Assembly: GCA_932294295.1 (NCBI GenBank)
Contig: OW028573.1
Coordinates: forward strand, 68,487,829 to 68,551,828
Origin: Alitta virens
Taxonomy: Eukaryota > Annelida > Polychaeta > Phyllodocida > Nereididae
Reading direction: 5' to 3'
DNA length: 64,000 bases
Made by a program: the position numbers and the translations under genes. The notes under the pieces were generated by a model that was not told where the DNA came from, did not search any database, and saw only the letters and a program-made list of their open reading frames with translations. Numbering within the stretch: the first letter of the stretch is position 1; each line of letters begins with the position of its first letter. Below are positions 49,240-63,200 of this stretch, one piece after another.

Positions 49240-49975
49240 GGTTTTCTCGGGGGAACCTGTGTTTTTGATATACAGGTTGTAATGTGTGCATTTTCTCCTG
49301 TCCACTATGTTCAGTGTACATAGTAAGAAATTTTTTATAAACTCCATGGAGTTCTCGTGAAAATTAGTCTATACCCTGTTTATTGAAGCTTGGATCTAGC
49401 CTATTATTTTTTCCCTTGATCCATTTATGCATTTATTTTTTAAACAATACTTTTAAAATAAGACATGTGCTCTACTGTAAGGTCTACATGTATTGGAATT
49501 TCTTGATAATGTATGAATGTTTGTGAAATTTTAATTGTCAACCCTCATTTAACATTTTCTGGATCCACCTCTGTCTAGTGAATTGATCCATGATGATATG
49601 CCGATTATATGTGAGTAATACTGTTAATTGTGCTAATCTGTTCACATAGGTGAAGCATTACATGCACCAAATATTGTACAATAAATATACTTTTTTAAAC
49701 AATATACAACTGTTTCTATTTATTCCAAAATTGGCACTGCTGTGTGTAACTGAATAGTGTGGAATGTGCATTTATTTTCATATTATGCCTACTTGAGAGT
49801 CCACTGTAGGCCAAGGGGTGCAGTGTAGTAATATGGCCGACCTGTGGCTTCAACCCAGTTGGGGTTATCAGCTGTCCATTATATAGGTCAGTTACATAGG
49901 TCAGTGGTCTCAAAGTCACTTAAGGTTTTTTTTTTTGTTTTTTTGTAACACTACCCACCTGCTTTTATAACTGAG

Positions 49976-50265
49976 CCCGCTGGGCAGTCTTGTGGTAAGA
50001 TGCTCGCCTGCTCCTCTGAAGGACCCGTGTTCAATCCCAGACCCCTGCACACTTCACTAGTTCATCCAAGCTTCAAGAGCAACAGCCCAGCTGGATGTCG
50101 TCAGGATGAGATGTTAAATTGGTGGTCATTTGTAATCAGTGTCTGTGCTGAGGCAATTACAGAACCCACCCATGGGGTGAATATGTAACATGGGTAGACT
50201 CCTCCCCTCTCTCACCTCATCAATCAACCCTCGATAGCAGCAAGAACTTGCCTTATAGGGCTGCA
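49976..50265 (+). mobile_element. tRNA-derived SINE, family 2
   Basis: The head has GTCTTGTGGTAAGATGCTCG (A-box) and GTGTTCAATCCCAGACC (B-box). The body ends in CCATGGGGTGAATATG, TCACCTCATCAATCAACCC and TCGATAGCAGCAAGAACTTG, followed by an ATCT-rich tail. The same 3' end occurs inverted at 15095-15165. Confidence 0.75.
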
Positions 50266-51145
50266 CTTTCCATATATATCTTTCTATTTATCTATATATC
50301 ATTTCACCATTATGTCTGCCTCTGGCAGCTGGTCGTATAAGCTAAATAAGCTTCAGACCCAGTAGCATTGAGACATAGACATTTAGGAAGCTACAAATCA
50401 ATCTATTTGTTACAGCTTGGATTCATCCAAGGTTAAAGACCGAGCTGCAGAAGGTAGAAATTGCAGTAAAACGCTGATTGGTTGTCTTATTGTGAAATTT
50501 CGCACCTTTACTAATGGGCTTCCGTATCATCGTGTTATACATGTAACTTGTAAGGAAGAAAAATTACTTGGAACAAACTTGAAATTAGGTGAGAATAATA
50601 TGTGTCAATTCATTTCATGAGAATTCACATATGTTCTGATATAGGTAAAAATAACGACCAATGATATACTGTGATAAAAACGATAATAACAAACTACTTA
50701 AAAGTTTGCTAATATTTCTCAAGAGCCTTGTCTGATGTCTCAGGAGGACTAACCAGAGAAATGATTATGTGGTTTTCAGTGGTGACAGTTTCGGCTTTGG
50801 TTTTTGCTGTACGATTCATTTTTGCTCAGTATTGTTCAGTAAAGCTTAAAATTAACTTACTTTTTATGTGATAAAAACTTAACTAATACTGTATGAATGT
50901 TAATCTTTAACCAGCATTGGGAATGTAAGGTCGTTATTTCGAAATAACGCTCTGTAACTTTAATACATTTTAGTTACAGAATTTGGATCTACTTAAGGGG
51001 TCTCAAATTCGGTGTTGATCTTATTTATGATTGCTGAATTTTACTGTATTTCTTTTAATTTTTAAGGATAATATTGAGTAGGGTTTTACAAAACCTACTT
51101 TTGGTATATTGTTTTATATTCTAATTTATCGCGCTTTTTCTGCAG

Positions 51146-51206
51146 GTTTTTGAAGCAGAAGCCAGAGTTGCAATCGACCAGAAAATTGAAAATGCTGCTA
51201 AACTAA
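51146..51206 (+). CDS. Astacin exon A (prodomain, first recognised)
   Basis: A pyrimidine-rich TTTTTCTGCAG acceptor precedes 61 nt ending in a GTAAAC donor. It encodes 20 residues including DQKIENAAKL and ends in phase 1. The start frame is inferred from its homologue at 29003-29062, which keeps the same 20-codon frame and the IENAAK core. An upstream exon carrying the start codon must exist but was not identified. Confidence 0.75.
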
Positions 51207-54200
51207 GTAAACATTTATAACATTAATTAATTTTCTATATAGCTTAGTCACTTGATGCCATGGCATTAGTGAGTCAGGTTATGATGGTAATAAATCACCA
51301 TGTTATAAATTAACACTGATGACATATGAGTAGGCTTAATTAATATCCGGCTAAGTAACGTGTCCTAATAATTTTTCATCTTACTTATTATTTTGTATGC
51401 GATTATTATGGAGTGAAAAGTAGCTTTGGCATAGTGAACAATTGATGAACACCATTGAAAAACGCATTGACAGATTGTAAGATGAAATGAATGAATAATG
51501 TTTACTTACAAACTAGATAATGACATTGGAAAGTTGACAATACATATTAACACAAGGACAGATTCGGCTGTTTCTCTTTTTTCTGGACCATACCACCAAT
51601 TCATTGTTTTTACTATATAAAACAGCCTTGCTGTCACTTGTTGTAACATTCTTTCAGCATATTGTACATTTGTCTTAAGATAAGACAATGGTTGTATAAT
51701 TCAAACAATGATGTTGTTTAGCTTACACAATTCCATATCCAAGACCTAACAATATCTTGGCTGATTTTAAACAAAATTTTGGATGGACACCAGCAAAACA
51801 ATAATTTGTCTGAAACCGACAGTCATTTCTAAGAGTGTATCACTCTCCTCTGTCCCTGTTAAACTGATTTTACTCAACCAAATCAAATGCATTTTCAATT
51901 CCAGGCAAGATTGCAGGACAAAACCCTGTGCCTGATGATTCTGTGCTTGTTGAGCTGGATATTCTCTACAAGAAAGAAGACTGGAATGCCATTCTGGAAA
52001 GGTTACAACAGTCTCAATCTTAATATCTCTAGATTTCTATGAATAATAACTGATGTCTAAGTAGAATTGAGTCAGAAAGATTAACATTTATACAGTATTA
52101 GTTAAGTTTTTATCACATAAAAAATAGTAAAACATTTTTTACACAATCCCGCTTGCATTTTACAACAGTTAAAATTGTAAGCTGCAGCTCATAATTTATC
52201 ATTATTTCAGTTTTTACGGTTGGGCCGCCAGCGGCCACAGCTGTGTTGTCATCGTTTTCAGAGATTTGAAAGTATTTTCCCGCCGTTGCTTGTCGCGCAA
52301 AGAACTCTCCAAGCACGCCATTGTGTTTCATGGCACTAACCTGAACCTCCTATTCTCATGCAATGTCATCGCCAATTTATGCAATCAAACTTGATCATGC
52401 ATAAATCATTTGCCTTTCCGGAAGTCTCCGCACGTCGAGGAGTCAAAACGGTCGATTACCGTAACGGCCACTCCCGATGATGGCCAATCCAAAACGGCCA
52501 ATTTCCAGGGCGATGTATGTATTTGTTTTTGTTTTGCTTGAATGAAATTATATTTATGAAAAATAAAATGAAATCATATATAGGCTTATATCATTAATGT
52601 TTCACATGTAGGCCTATAGACCTATAGATATCATTTTACATGTATTATAGGCGTTCGTTTCTCTAATCTGGCATTTCGCATGCACCATCGACATTATATT
52701 TATATTGATTAGCTAAATCCAAGATGTTTTTATACTTGTTTTAAATAAATTTATTGTGCAATATTGCAACAACTTGCTGGCCAGCCCGCTATACCCCTGT
52801 CGGTTCAATTCAAATAGGCCTATATGGCTTGTATGACATGAAACTACCATAACTTCTAGTTAGAGAAAATTGGCTGTAACTCGGTGTGTCATGGTAATAG
52901 TAGTTCTAAACTATAAAAAGTTTTTTTTCTTCCGTGCAAATTAATAAACTGGAACCAAAACCTTTAATTTTCAGCTACGTCATGTACATAATTAAAAATT
53001 AAAATACTTATTTGATGAATTTCAATTTCCTACAAAAATTAGGCCTAATTTATTCAGATCAATTGACATTGACAATTAAACAATAAATGGAATAGGCTGC
53101 ACGAAGTAGAAATAAAGACGCAATCATATTATTATATTTTACGGGCTAGCACCAACATATAACAGTTGAATCCAGTGATTTCTAATCCTGGATGTAAAAG
53201 CAAGACTAGGTCAGAGCAATATTTTTGATAATATCATTATGATCACACAACACACAATTGCCATCTGGAATAATTATTAAGAACTGAATCTGTATTAATC
53301 ACGTCTAACTTCTTTGCACGAGCGTACGTGAGGTAGTCGTAGATCGCTCGGCGGACGTCCGTCAACCGCTCGCCGAACGTCCGTCAACGGCTCGCCAGGA
53401 GCATTCTACTAATTAGCGCGAGTATACGTAAAACGCTCTGCGAGTGAATCACGTGAAGCCAAGGATGATTTAAAAAAAATTGTCATACGTAGGTCTTATT
53501 CGTGAGAGTGTGAACCTAATTTCTCCAAGGTATTACAAGCTATATGCTGAGTGTTCATAGCTTGGGGAAATTAGAACAGGAGGGAACAAAGAGGTACATC
53601 AAAGGTAAAATCACTGTCTCGCCAAAAGATAAATGACCAAAGGACAATAGACAAATATTTATTTATAGCCGACATGATGTATAACACATAGAAACATTAG
53701 CTCATGGGCAATTCGCCGACTAGTCAGCAACAAAAGGATTTATAACAAGAAAGAAAATAAAGGCGATAAGAAATAAAAACATGAAGTGATATGAAAGTAA
53801 TATAAAAGTAAGGCTTGTCTACGAAAGGCGCATTTGCACCGCAGTCCTTTATACTTGGACAGGTTATACTTAAGCTCATTCAGATTTTTGCTGAATTCGA
53901 CCTCCTCAGTCAAACTGTTCTAAAATTTAGGCCCATGTGGTTGGCCCTCTTCTGGAATCTAGTTTCATTTCTATTTCTTTAGTGCTGCCCATAACGGTGA
54001 CACTGGTATTATCAGCATAATTGCATGGTACCATATTATGGTTTGATGGTAGATCATTATTATATACATTAAAGTGTGGTCCAACCACATTGCCTTGCGG
54101 CACACATGAAATATGCTTACTTACCAATGGACTCTTGAAATATTTGCTCTTTTCTAGTCTATTTATGATATTGTTTTTTGGACCTGTTCATGGCATTGTT

Positions 54201-57200
54201 TTTATTGTCAATTATGTACGCCCAGTTTTTTTTAATTACAATAAGCAGTATGATATAAACTGCCTAATATATAATATAATAAGATTATTTATAGTATCTG
54301 ATAATAATATGGCCTAATTTTGAAGTGGTATAACATCACTGGTTTTTTTAAAGCTCAGTGCAGTTGGATTCCATATTAATTTCAAAATCCTAGTATTTTT
54401 TATGTCAATAATCTTATACGTTGTACTAATTCTTTGTTACAGCTAAATTATTATAAATACCTTGAACATTCAGCGGACATTTCACTGGTTGTTCTGCAAA
54501 CACTAATTTATTTATGAAGGGAGGAGGGGAGAGGTACTGCCTCGGTCCAACCGTATTAATAAGTGCCCTTGGCACGTTATCTTGTATATTAAAATGAACT
54601 GACTTATTGATGTAACCAAGCTAATACTGCTATTCTCCAGTACATCCCATGAAGACGGGAGCAGACACAAAAGAAAGGCCATCAGGAATGAGATATACAG
54701 ATGGACAGACAACACCGTCCCCTATGAATTCCAACGTAATGTTTTCAGTAAGTGACATATCCCATTTCCTGCACTCCATACAACGGATATCTACTACCGA
54801 GTATTGACATTTTAAAATGTTGGCTAGTTTTATGAAGAAGAAGAAATTGGCAATATACCATGTAAAGTTCAGGTTAAACAATTTTTGTAGGTTTTGACGA
54901 ATGGTTTTTCAGAGATTGATATCCTGAGGCGAATCAAAGTTTTGCAGATTCTACGTAACTTCTTTTTTTTTTTTAAGGGATACTGTGCAGTTAACATTTT
55001 CATAATGTTGCAAGTGGAAAACTTTAAGCAATTTGACAAAAGTATTATAGTTATTTAGATTCATACTATCAATCTGAATTTTTATCAGTAGTTCAAAACT
55101 GATTGTAGAATATAATGATAAGCTTAGACACCGCGAAAATAAGGTTCACTTTCTCCTGCTATATGATAGCTTTCCACGGCTTGGCTCTTGAAACTTTAGG
55201 ATAGTTTCTGATGAACAACTTAACAGTTTTGTGGTCAAAAATCTGCATCTAGTGGGTGATCTGATTTTTACACAGATTTCACACACCCTAGATATATTGT
55301 TTATTATTGAATAAAGCTACTCTTCCCAAAGGCTTAATGACATGCCGCTTTAGGGAAGAGTATATAGTTACAAATGTAATGTAATAAAAGGAAATTTGCA
55401 TAAATGTAGAAGATTATGACAAGCAATTTAGATTTGTAGGCCTCTTAAATTTGCATGAGTAACAATTTGGTATATTGCATCCTTCAATATAAGCCTCAAC
55501 TGTCTTCTTTTTCACATATAATTTAAAACCGTTTTATTTCCCTGCATACTTGTGACCAAGCCATGAAAAGAACTGCTGCATATGACCGCACTGAAATTAC
55601 AAAAGCAGCCGAGATATGCTATCACCAACACGTGTGACATTGTTGATATCATTTTTTATTTTAAAGGAGTTTAATTGCTCAGTGCAAACTGTTTTCAGCA
55701 ATGCCCTTCACATATGTACAAATTAAAAGATTTACAAAAATGCATTGACAATAAAAAAAATCATTGTAATTCTTTCATAAACTTTATGATTAATACACTG
55801 TTATACTGTCTTTACATAAATGCATAAATATGATCATGTAGAAAACATATGACAAGTAAGCCATACAGATATAAAAGCTTGTTATGATATGGTCAGGTTA
55901 TTACGAAGGTAATTAGTCAGTGCTTACATTGTATATATGCTATACAACTCTATCATCCTATTGCCTGAAATTGACTCTCAGAAACATGTTGGTACACGTA
56001 AAAGGCCATGAAACTAACATTTCTTATTTTACATATATAAAGGTGAATGTAAGTCATTATATAATTCTCGTTTTTGTGTGTGTGTGTTAATATCCAGGTC
56101 TGACAAGAGAGATGTGACAATTGGAAGAATGGCTTCATATAGGATGCAGGCCAATTAGGCTTATTAAATTGTTTTAACACGATATACACTTTTGTAAAAT
56201 GAAGAAATTGTAGAAATGAAAAATATTCCAGTCATGTTGATGTTGCTTAATTCTTATATAAGGATATAAATTAGGCTGAATATTTTGAATAACCTATAGT
56301 GCCTGGGCCAGTTGTCTATTATTGCGGATCCTGAGTTCTGTTTTTGGCATTAGTACTACTGGTGAGATTCAGGTCAGCAGAAAGTCATTCCCACTGCCGT
56401 TTTAACTTGCTTTTCATTCTTGCAGATGAAGAAGAGATGAGACAAATTCACATGGCCATTGATGACTGGAACAGATACACCTGTTTGAACCTGCGACCAG
56501 CCACTCCAAATGACCAAAATTACATGTACATCGAGAGCAGAGGAGGGTAAAGAAATATTACATTACATTGAATCACTTGATTTTATTTATAGTGGTAGAT
56601 ACAGCTGCATATCACTAGAGACAAAATTACGATATTCCCATTGATGGTGTATCTATCTATATATCTATACTATAGTGACTGTTTACACAGCTATATAAAT
56701 AATATGGTAGTAATTATACTAATAATAATAGTACACAGTAAATTATGTGAGGATTAAAAGAACTGTCAATGTTTGCATTTGTATCAATATAGAGTTCCTT
56801 ATTTTCTAAACAACCTCAATTATAAATTTACACTTATTTTTTTATATGAACATTGTGAATTAATATCCAAAAACATCTTTCGTTTACAATATCATTATTG
56901 TAGAATCTAAAAGTTTTTTGCCTATTGTAGACTTGTTTGCCCATATTTCTACTGTTATCTTTTATTATTATGTATGATTTTTACAAGATGTTCCGCCTAC
57001 GTTGGTATGATTGGGGGCGGGCAAATGGTGAATCTTGGCGAAGGCTGCAGAACGGTTTGTTGTCATGAGATTTTTTTATAATAAGGTAATGCTAAAAAGC
57101 AATGTGCTAAGTGCACAAAATCATTTATTTGATAAAAATCGATAGAGTAAAATGCAGCAGTATCAAATATCTTTTTCATCTTCTAATAGCATTAATATAA

Positions 57201-60200
57201 GAATGTTGAAGGAAATAGGTCCCCATTTGAAGAATTATGAAATAATATCTTGGAATAAGCTGACTTTCATGTTTTACCAGGCTGACATAGCTTTGCATGA
57301 GATTGGTCATGCCATTGGACTGCAACATGAACAGTGCAGATCAGACAGAGACGGCTGGGTTGACATTAATTTGGAAAATGTGTGGGAAGGGACAGAGTTG
57401 AACTTTAGAAAGCATTCGGAAGAGGAAATCAACGAATATGATGTCTTGTATGACTACCGCTCCATCATGCACTACAGCCAAATGGTGAGGCATAGGCAAA
57501 GGATTAAGAAACCCTCAATTAGGTTCCCTTGATAACGACTTGTGTTTCTTAGTAAATGAGGCCAAGATATTTAGAAGACGATGTTAATTTTTTGCAGGCA
57601 TTTTCAGCGAACCAGCAACCAACCATTAACTCTAAGGACGCCTACTTCCAAAGGCTGATTGGTTACTCGGACCATCTCTCCTTCCGTGATATTAAGATTG
57701 TGAACGAGATGTACAACTGCAATGGTAAATAGACTCATTTTCCAAAGTATAAAATTAGGGGCAGGTGGGGCACCACATGCCACTTTTACTTCTTCTACCT
57801 TGGAGCATGAAGTGATAATCGTATAGACTTACTGTATTCATTACCCGCAGTATTGTAGTTACTTCTGTCAAAAGTTGTCCGTAAGCCAGGTTAGCGGGTT
57901 CACACTTCGTTTCCAGAGCTTAACTTGTTTGGCTACAGCTGGCTATTCAAAGTTTGATCTTAAGATACATGCCGCCCCATATGATGACCTTGACCTTTGA
58001 CCCAAGGTCATCCATCTCAAGAGTCACAAAGCCCAATGGTCAAGTCCCAGAAACTCTTTGCATTTTCAAAAGCACAACTACTGAGTTATTTCATTCTGAA
58101 ATTTCCGAATTTTACTCTGATCTTTAAAAATATTAAGATGTGGCCTTGATCTAAAGTCTATATATCTCGCCATACTAATGGTGAAGCCCAGTGACATATT
58201 GTTTACTGAATTCTACTAATAAATACATCAGAATGATAAAAATTAATCTTCTATGACAAGGTATTTTTTACTTCATGGTGGTGGAAAGTGTAAATTCTAA
58301 ATTAACACATTTTCCTGATTGTTTTTGTCACTAGGGGACAAAAACATTGACATTTACAAGAAAGATGTCAAACCAATTAATCCGCAGAGCCAATGCATAA
58401 AAGTGCCGCTTGGCTCATGGTGCCCCACTCTCTTCATGAAGTCAAAACGCTATAGACTCCAAAGGTAGATTGAAATTGTTATTATTAACAAGACTCATAA
58501 GTATGACGGCAAGAAAGTTCCTAACGTTTTTAATGGTCTTCTTCTTCTTCTATCAGATGTTATAATGCTATATTTATATATATATTTATTTCCCTGTATA
58601 AACTACAAAAGGTATAATGGGAAAGGAAATACGACAAACATCAGATTTTATAGTTATGAATGGCATAATCAATAATATTAATTGGAATGTACATAGAAAA
58701 AACAAAAATTCAACATCCGAATCACAGTCAATGTCACCAGTTTAGTCAGGGGGCCACGGCCAGAAAATGTGAAATAAAAAGGGCACTTTGTTTGCACCGA
58801 TCCACACCTCCTCAAATTTGGTATCATAAAATTGGAAATTTTCTGTATTTTTTGTAATCGGTACTCGTTTTGTCAGTTTCTTGGACTGGAGATGTTTTTT
58901 TCTGGTATCCATGGCAACAAGTACATTTTTGTATTGAACAATTTCACAAAAATAATTTTGGTGGTATTCTGGTAATTACAATGCATAACATTTGTTGGTA
59001 CCATGACTAATCTGCATGGCTGACCTCATTAAAGTTTTGCAGTAAACACTGGTTTTTCTCAATTTCCTGTTGCCATGGTAGCAGTTTTAAAAATAATTTT
59101 ATTAATTTGCTTTTATATTATTGACTGTCAAGCTTTTATAACACAGTACAATAATATACTTTTGGTATATCAAGACACCTTAGAAGAAACCATCTCAGAA
59201 AAGAAGCATCACTGAAGTTCCTTCATTTTTGTGTGTTGCTATGAAAACACATTTTTAGAGAAAGCATCAGTAATATGGGAATAAACATTTTATAAGATAT
59301 ATTGAACATAGGAAGGTGATATTTGATAATTCGCATGTAAAAACCTCACAGATTAAAGAAATATACTTTTTGCAGTCTCTGGTTGCCATGGAAATGTGTA
59401 TCTGACCCCTGTTTCCTTATATGGGTAAATTTGCAATTAGGTGGATATAAGCAGTCTGTAAAAGAGGAACTGTGTTACCCTGGCAACCATAAAAAACAGT
59501 AAGAGACCCTGAAAGGTAGAACTGTTACATTATTCATATCTCTGGACCTACGACAGGTACAACCATAAATTGCTTATTGAACACCATGTTTTCAGGGTCA
59601 ATGAGTTCATTTCTGATAATTTAAAAATGTCTAATTTGCATATACTTTATTGTATTACTAATCTAGAAAGGTCAATTTGCATAATATTTCCATATATGAC
59701 TACTGCAATGGGCAGTCCAGGTGCCGAAACATTTATATTTTTCTTTTTATTCTCATCAATGTTTTAAACTGTTTCCAACAAATTACTGAACTTGAATAAT
59801 AAGTAAATAAAATAAACTTGCATGGACTGGTTACCATGGTAACAAAACCACCAATAGTCCTGATAAAGATCCATGCCCGCATATACGATTTCATCATAAA
59901 GCCTTATTATATAAGTGCCTTGATTCTATTCATATGGCATGATTGTTGCCCCAAACATATATTGATATGCTCCTATGATAAGTTAATTTGAAAACTGGTA
60001 TCCATGGTAACCAAATTGAAAACAAATATGGACAGGATATTCAATTCTGTCAGTATTTTTGTCTGCAGCTATCCACTTAAAGGAATTACTGGGCTTGTAA
60101 CATAGGCAATATTCAGTAATATTTGAAAATATGGCAGTGGTTCTCTGAATTATACACAAGGCTGGCATAGTTGTCTAGGTAACACATAGTTCAGTCTATT

Positions 60201-63200
60201 TATAGTAACCATCGTGAATCCGTAACACAAGTCCAGCAAGGGTGATATTCATTGTCATTTACTGGGATGTTACCAATGACAACTGTTTCCATGACAACCA
60301 ATTAATGAAATTATGAGTAAATTATCTGTCCATTTGTATTAATATTGTGTATATTATTGTACTGTGTTATAAAAGCTTGACAGTCAAAGATATCAAAGCA
60401 AATTATAAAATTATGGAAATATTTGTAAAACTGCTACCATGGCAACAGGAAATGGAGAAAAACCAGTGTTTACTGCAAAACTTTAATAAGGTCAGCCATG
60501 CAAATTAGTCATGGTACGAACAGATGTCAAGCACTGTAATTAACAGCATACCACCAAAATTATTTTTGTGAATTTGTTCAATACAAAAACGCCATGGATA
60601 CCAGAAAAAAAACATCTCCAGTCCAAAAAAATGACAAAACGAGTACAAAAAATACAGAAAATTTTCAATGCGATGATACCAAATTTGCAGAGGTGTGGAT
60701 CGGTGCAAAAAGAAATTCCAATTTTGAGGGGCTGGCCCCCTGACTAGTTCTTAAGTCTTTGATTGCGTGCACGCCGCTAAATCTTTCAAAGTGGGTCTGT
60801 GATTTACTTGCAGTTTACCACTGGACAGCATGAGTTTGTCTATTGATGTTTCAGTGGCAATAACATGTAAATTATGGCCAATCACCTCATTCGTCACCAC
60901 TGCATTGTCACGTTCACTCATAGTTTTCAGCAGTTTCATAAATCTATTGAAGACTTGTAGGTGGGAACTGTTTGTTTTCACCAGGTGAGGTAAATACCTT
61001 GTGTGAATCATGTGAGGTGGTCTCAAGATGCGCCTGGCACCCTAACAAACACAAACACGTTTTATTAATACTTTTCAAACGTTATGAATTTCGTTTTAAG
61101 AATGTCGATTCAGACGTTTTTGGACGGCATATGTGGGGGCCAAAAAACGTTACAAAAACATTCAAGCAAAACGTTTTTAATGAACATTTTTAGACCGGTT
61201 TTAGACGTCCGTATACAATGTTTGACCAAAATGTTTTTAATTCGAAGACGTACTTAATGTTTAGTGAGTGAACAATGAAAGGTTAGAACTCAATTAATGT
61301 TATTCATTTGTTCCAACTAATGATGAACTAAAACAAAAAACTAAGAACAGCCTTCATTCATGATTTCCCAAAGCTGGGTTTGAACCTAACCTAAGCCTAA
61401 TAATAACAGTCCTACACCCTAACCACTGCAGCAGCCAGTCATGTAGAAACAAGATAGCCTCGTCTTGGTATAATCAAACAAAATAAATAAGCTGGGATAG
61501 TGAAGCCACTTTTATCAAGTCATATAACATTACAATTTAATTCATATATTGTTGTGGATTGGTGCGGTGGAAGTCTCTAGATGTTTTGTTGTGGGCTGTA
61601 TCAATAAATAATTTAAGACAGTTACTTATGGAAGTTGTATAATAAAAAAATGTTTATAGGAGGATCAACTTATTTTTGGCATGGGTTATTATGTTATCAG
61701 ATGTTAAGAAACTAGATTCCCACAAAAGGGTTTGAACTCAGTCTTTAACAGAAGGCCGATATGCTACCAACTGAGCTACCCAGTACTAGGCTGAATTGTT
61801 GCTCTCTGATACTAGCCAATAGTAGCCATTATGACAAGAATAATATAATGTATTATTAATATCAGATTTATTATGTAACATCATAGATATCTCTCTGTCA
61901 TGTCTGTAATTATTTTTACATGAAGTCACTATAAAGAAACATTTCAGGAAGACACTCCGAAAAATATTTCAACGCCGGAGTACATAAACCTTTCTGTGAA
62001 ATGTTTTCCAAACATTGCAAAGAAACTTTTTCAAAAGACTTTATTGAACAATTATATGAGACATTTTCCAAACAATATTCGGACGTTTGCCGGAATTGGT
62101 TTTAGAAGATTCCATTAAAACAGCTTTGTATTATGTTTTTCAAATGTTTTTTAGTTATAATCCATAGACATTTTCCAATCAGTGCAGGACTACTTGTTTG
62201 AAAAACGTGTTTTGGCCGTTTGCTAGAAACATTGTAAGAAAGTCCAAGTAAAACAGTTTCATAACAGATTTTTTTTTTAGCCGTTTCTGAGAAACAGTCT
62301 TAGAATGGTAAAACAATCTGATAAAACGTTTGGAAAATGAATTTGGCCGTTTGCTGGAAACATTTTAAAAACATTTTAAGGAAAAATTTTAAAGCAGTCC
62401 GAATAAAACAATTTTTTATAAAACGTTTAAAAAACGTTTCTAGGAAATGTAATGGACAAAAGCCACAATAGCAGGTCAAGTTTTACAACAAAAAATTAAT
62501 GGAGAACCTCACAACCGTGTGCCAGAATCAGGATGGCAATGATAACAGTAATCCTAATTTATTTATTTTTATTTTTTCACTTTTCGCATGTGACTTATCC
62601 TCTTCTTCCTTGTTGTTCTCGATATTTTCCATGACATGTCATAGAATATTCAATCAGCAACATTTTCACTCTCATCCATAATAACACCCACAATGGTATC
62701 ATTACGATATTTTATTTCCCAATACACAATGAGTTGTAAACAAAATTATACTGCTCATATAAGTATTATTTATATGAACACCGTTTAGCAGATAATTTTT
62801 TATATAACTTTATCATATTGTTGTCTGTTACGTGGTTCAGTTGTGTCTCACGAGGCGACCTAAAAATGTTCTACCTGTTTGCACGAATCAGTGTTGCACA
62901 ACATATTATCGTATTACACAAACAGAATTGATGTGTAAACTTTTCCTGACTTCTTTTACTACTGCATTGATGAGTCAGCAGACATAGACTCACTCCTATA
63001 TATTGAATTTCCTCGTTATTTAACAGTCAGGTATCTCGGATATCATCATTATCTCTAATTTCAGTACATCCAACTCACTGGCAACTCTTTCACACACATC
63101 ACTTATTCTTGACATTGCATCATCGGCATATCCATTAACACCGCAGTATTTACCTCCAACATGACAGCCAAAACCTGACTTTTGTAATTCAACAATCATA

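Larger units (their letters stand above)
61040..62456. repeat. Degenerate AAACGTTTT arrays flanking SINE-like insertions
   Basis: AAACGTTT, GACGTTTTTGG and AACATTTT motifs are dense at 61040-61260 and 61940-62456. A family 3 repeat (61345-61600) and a tRNA-like unit (61705-61785) sit between. Confidence 0.65.
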
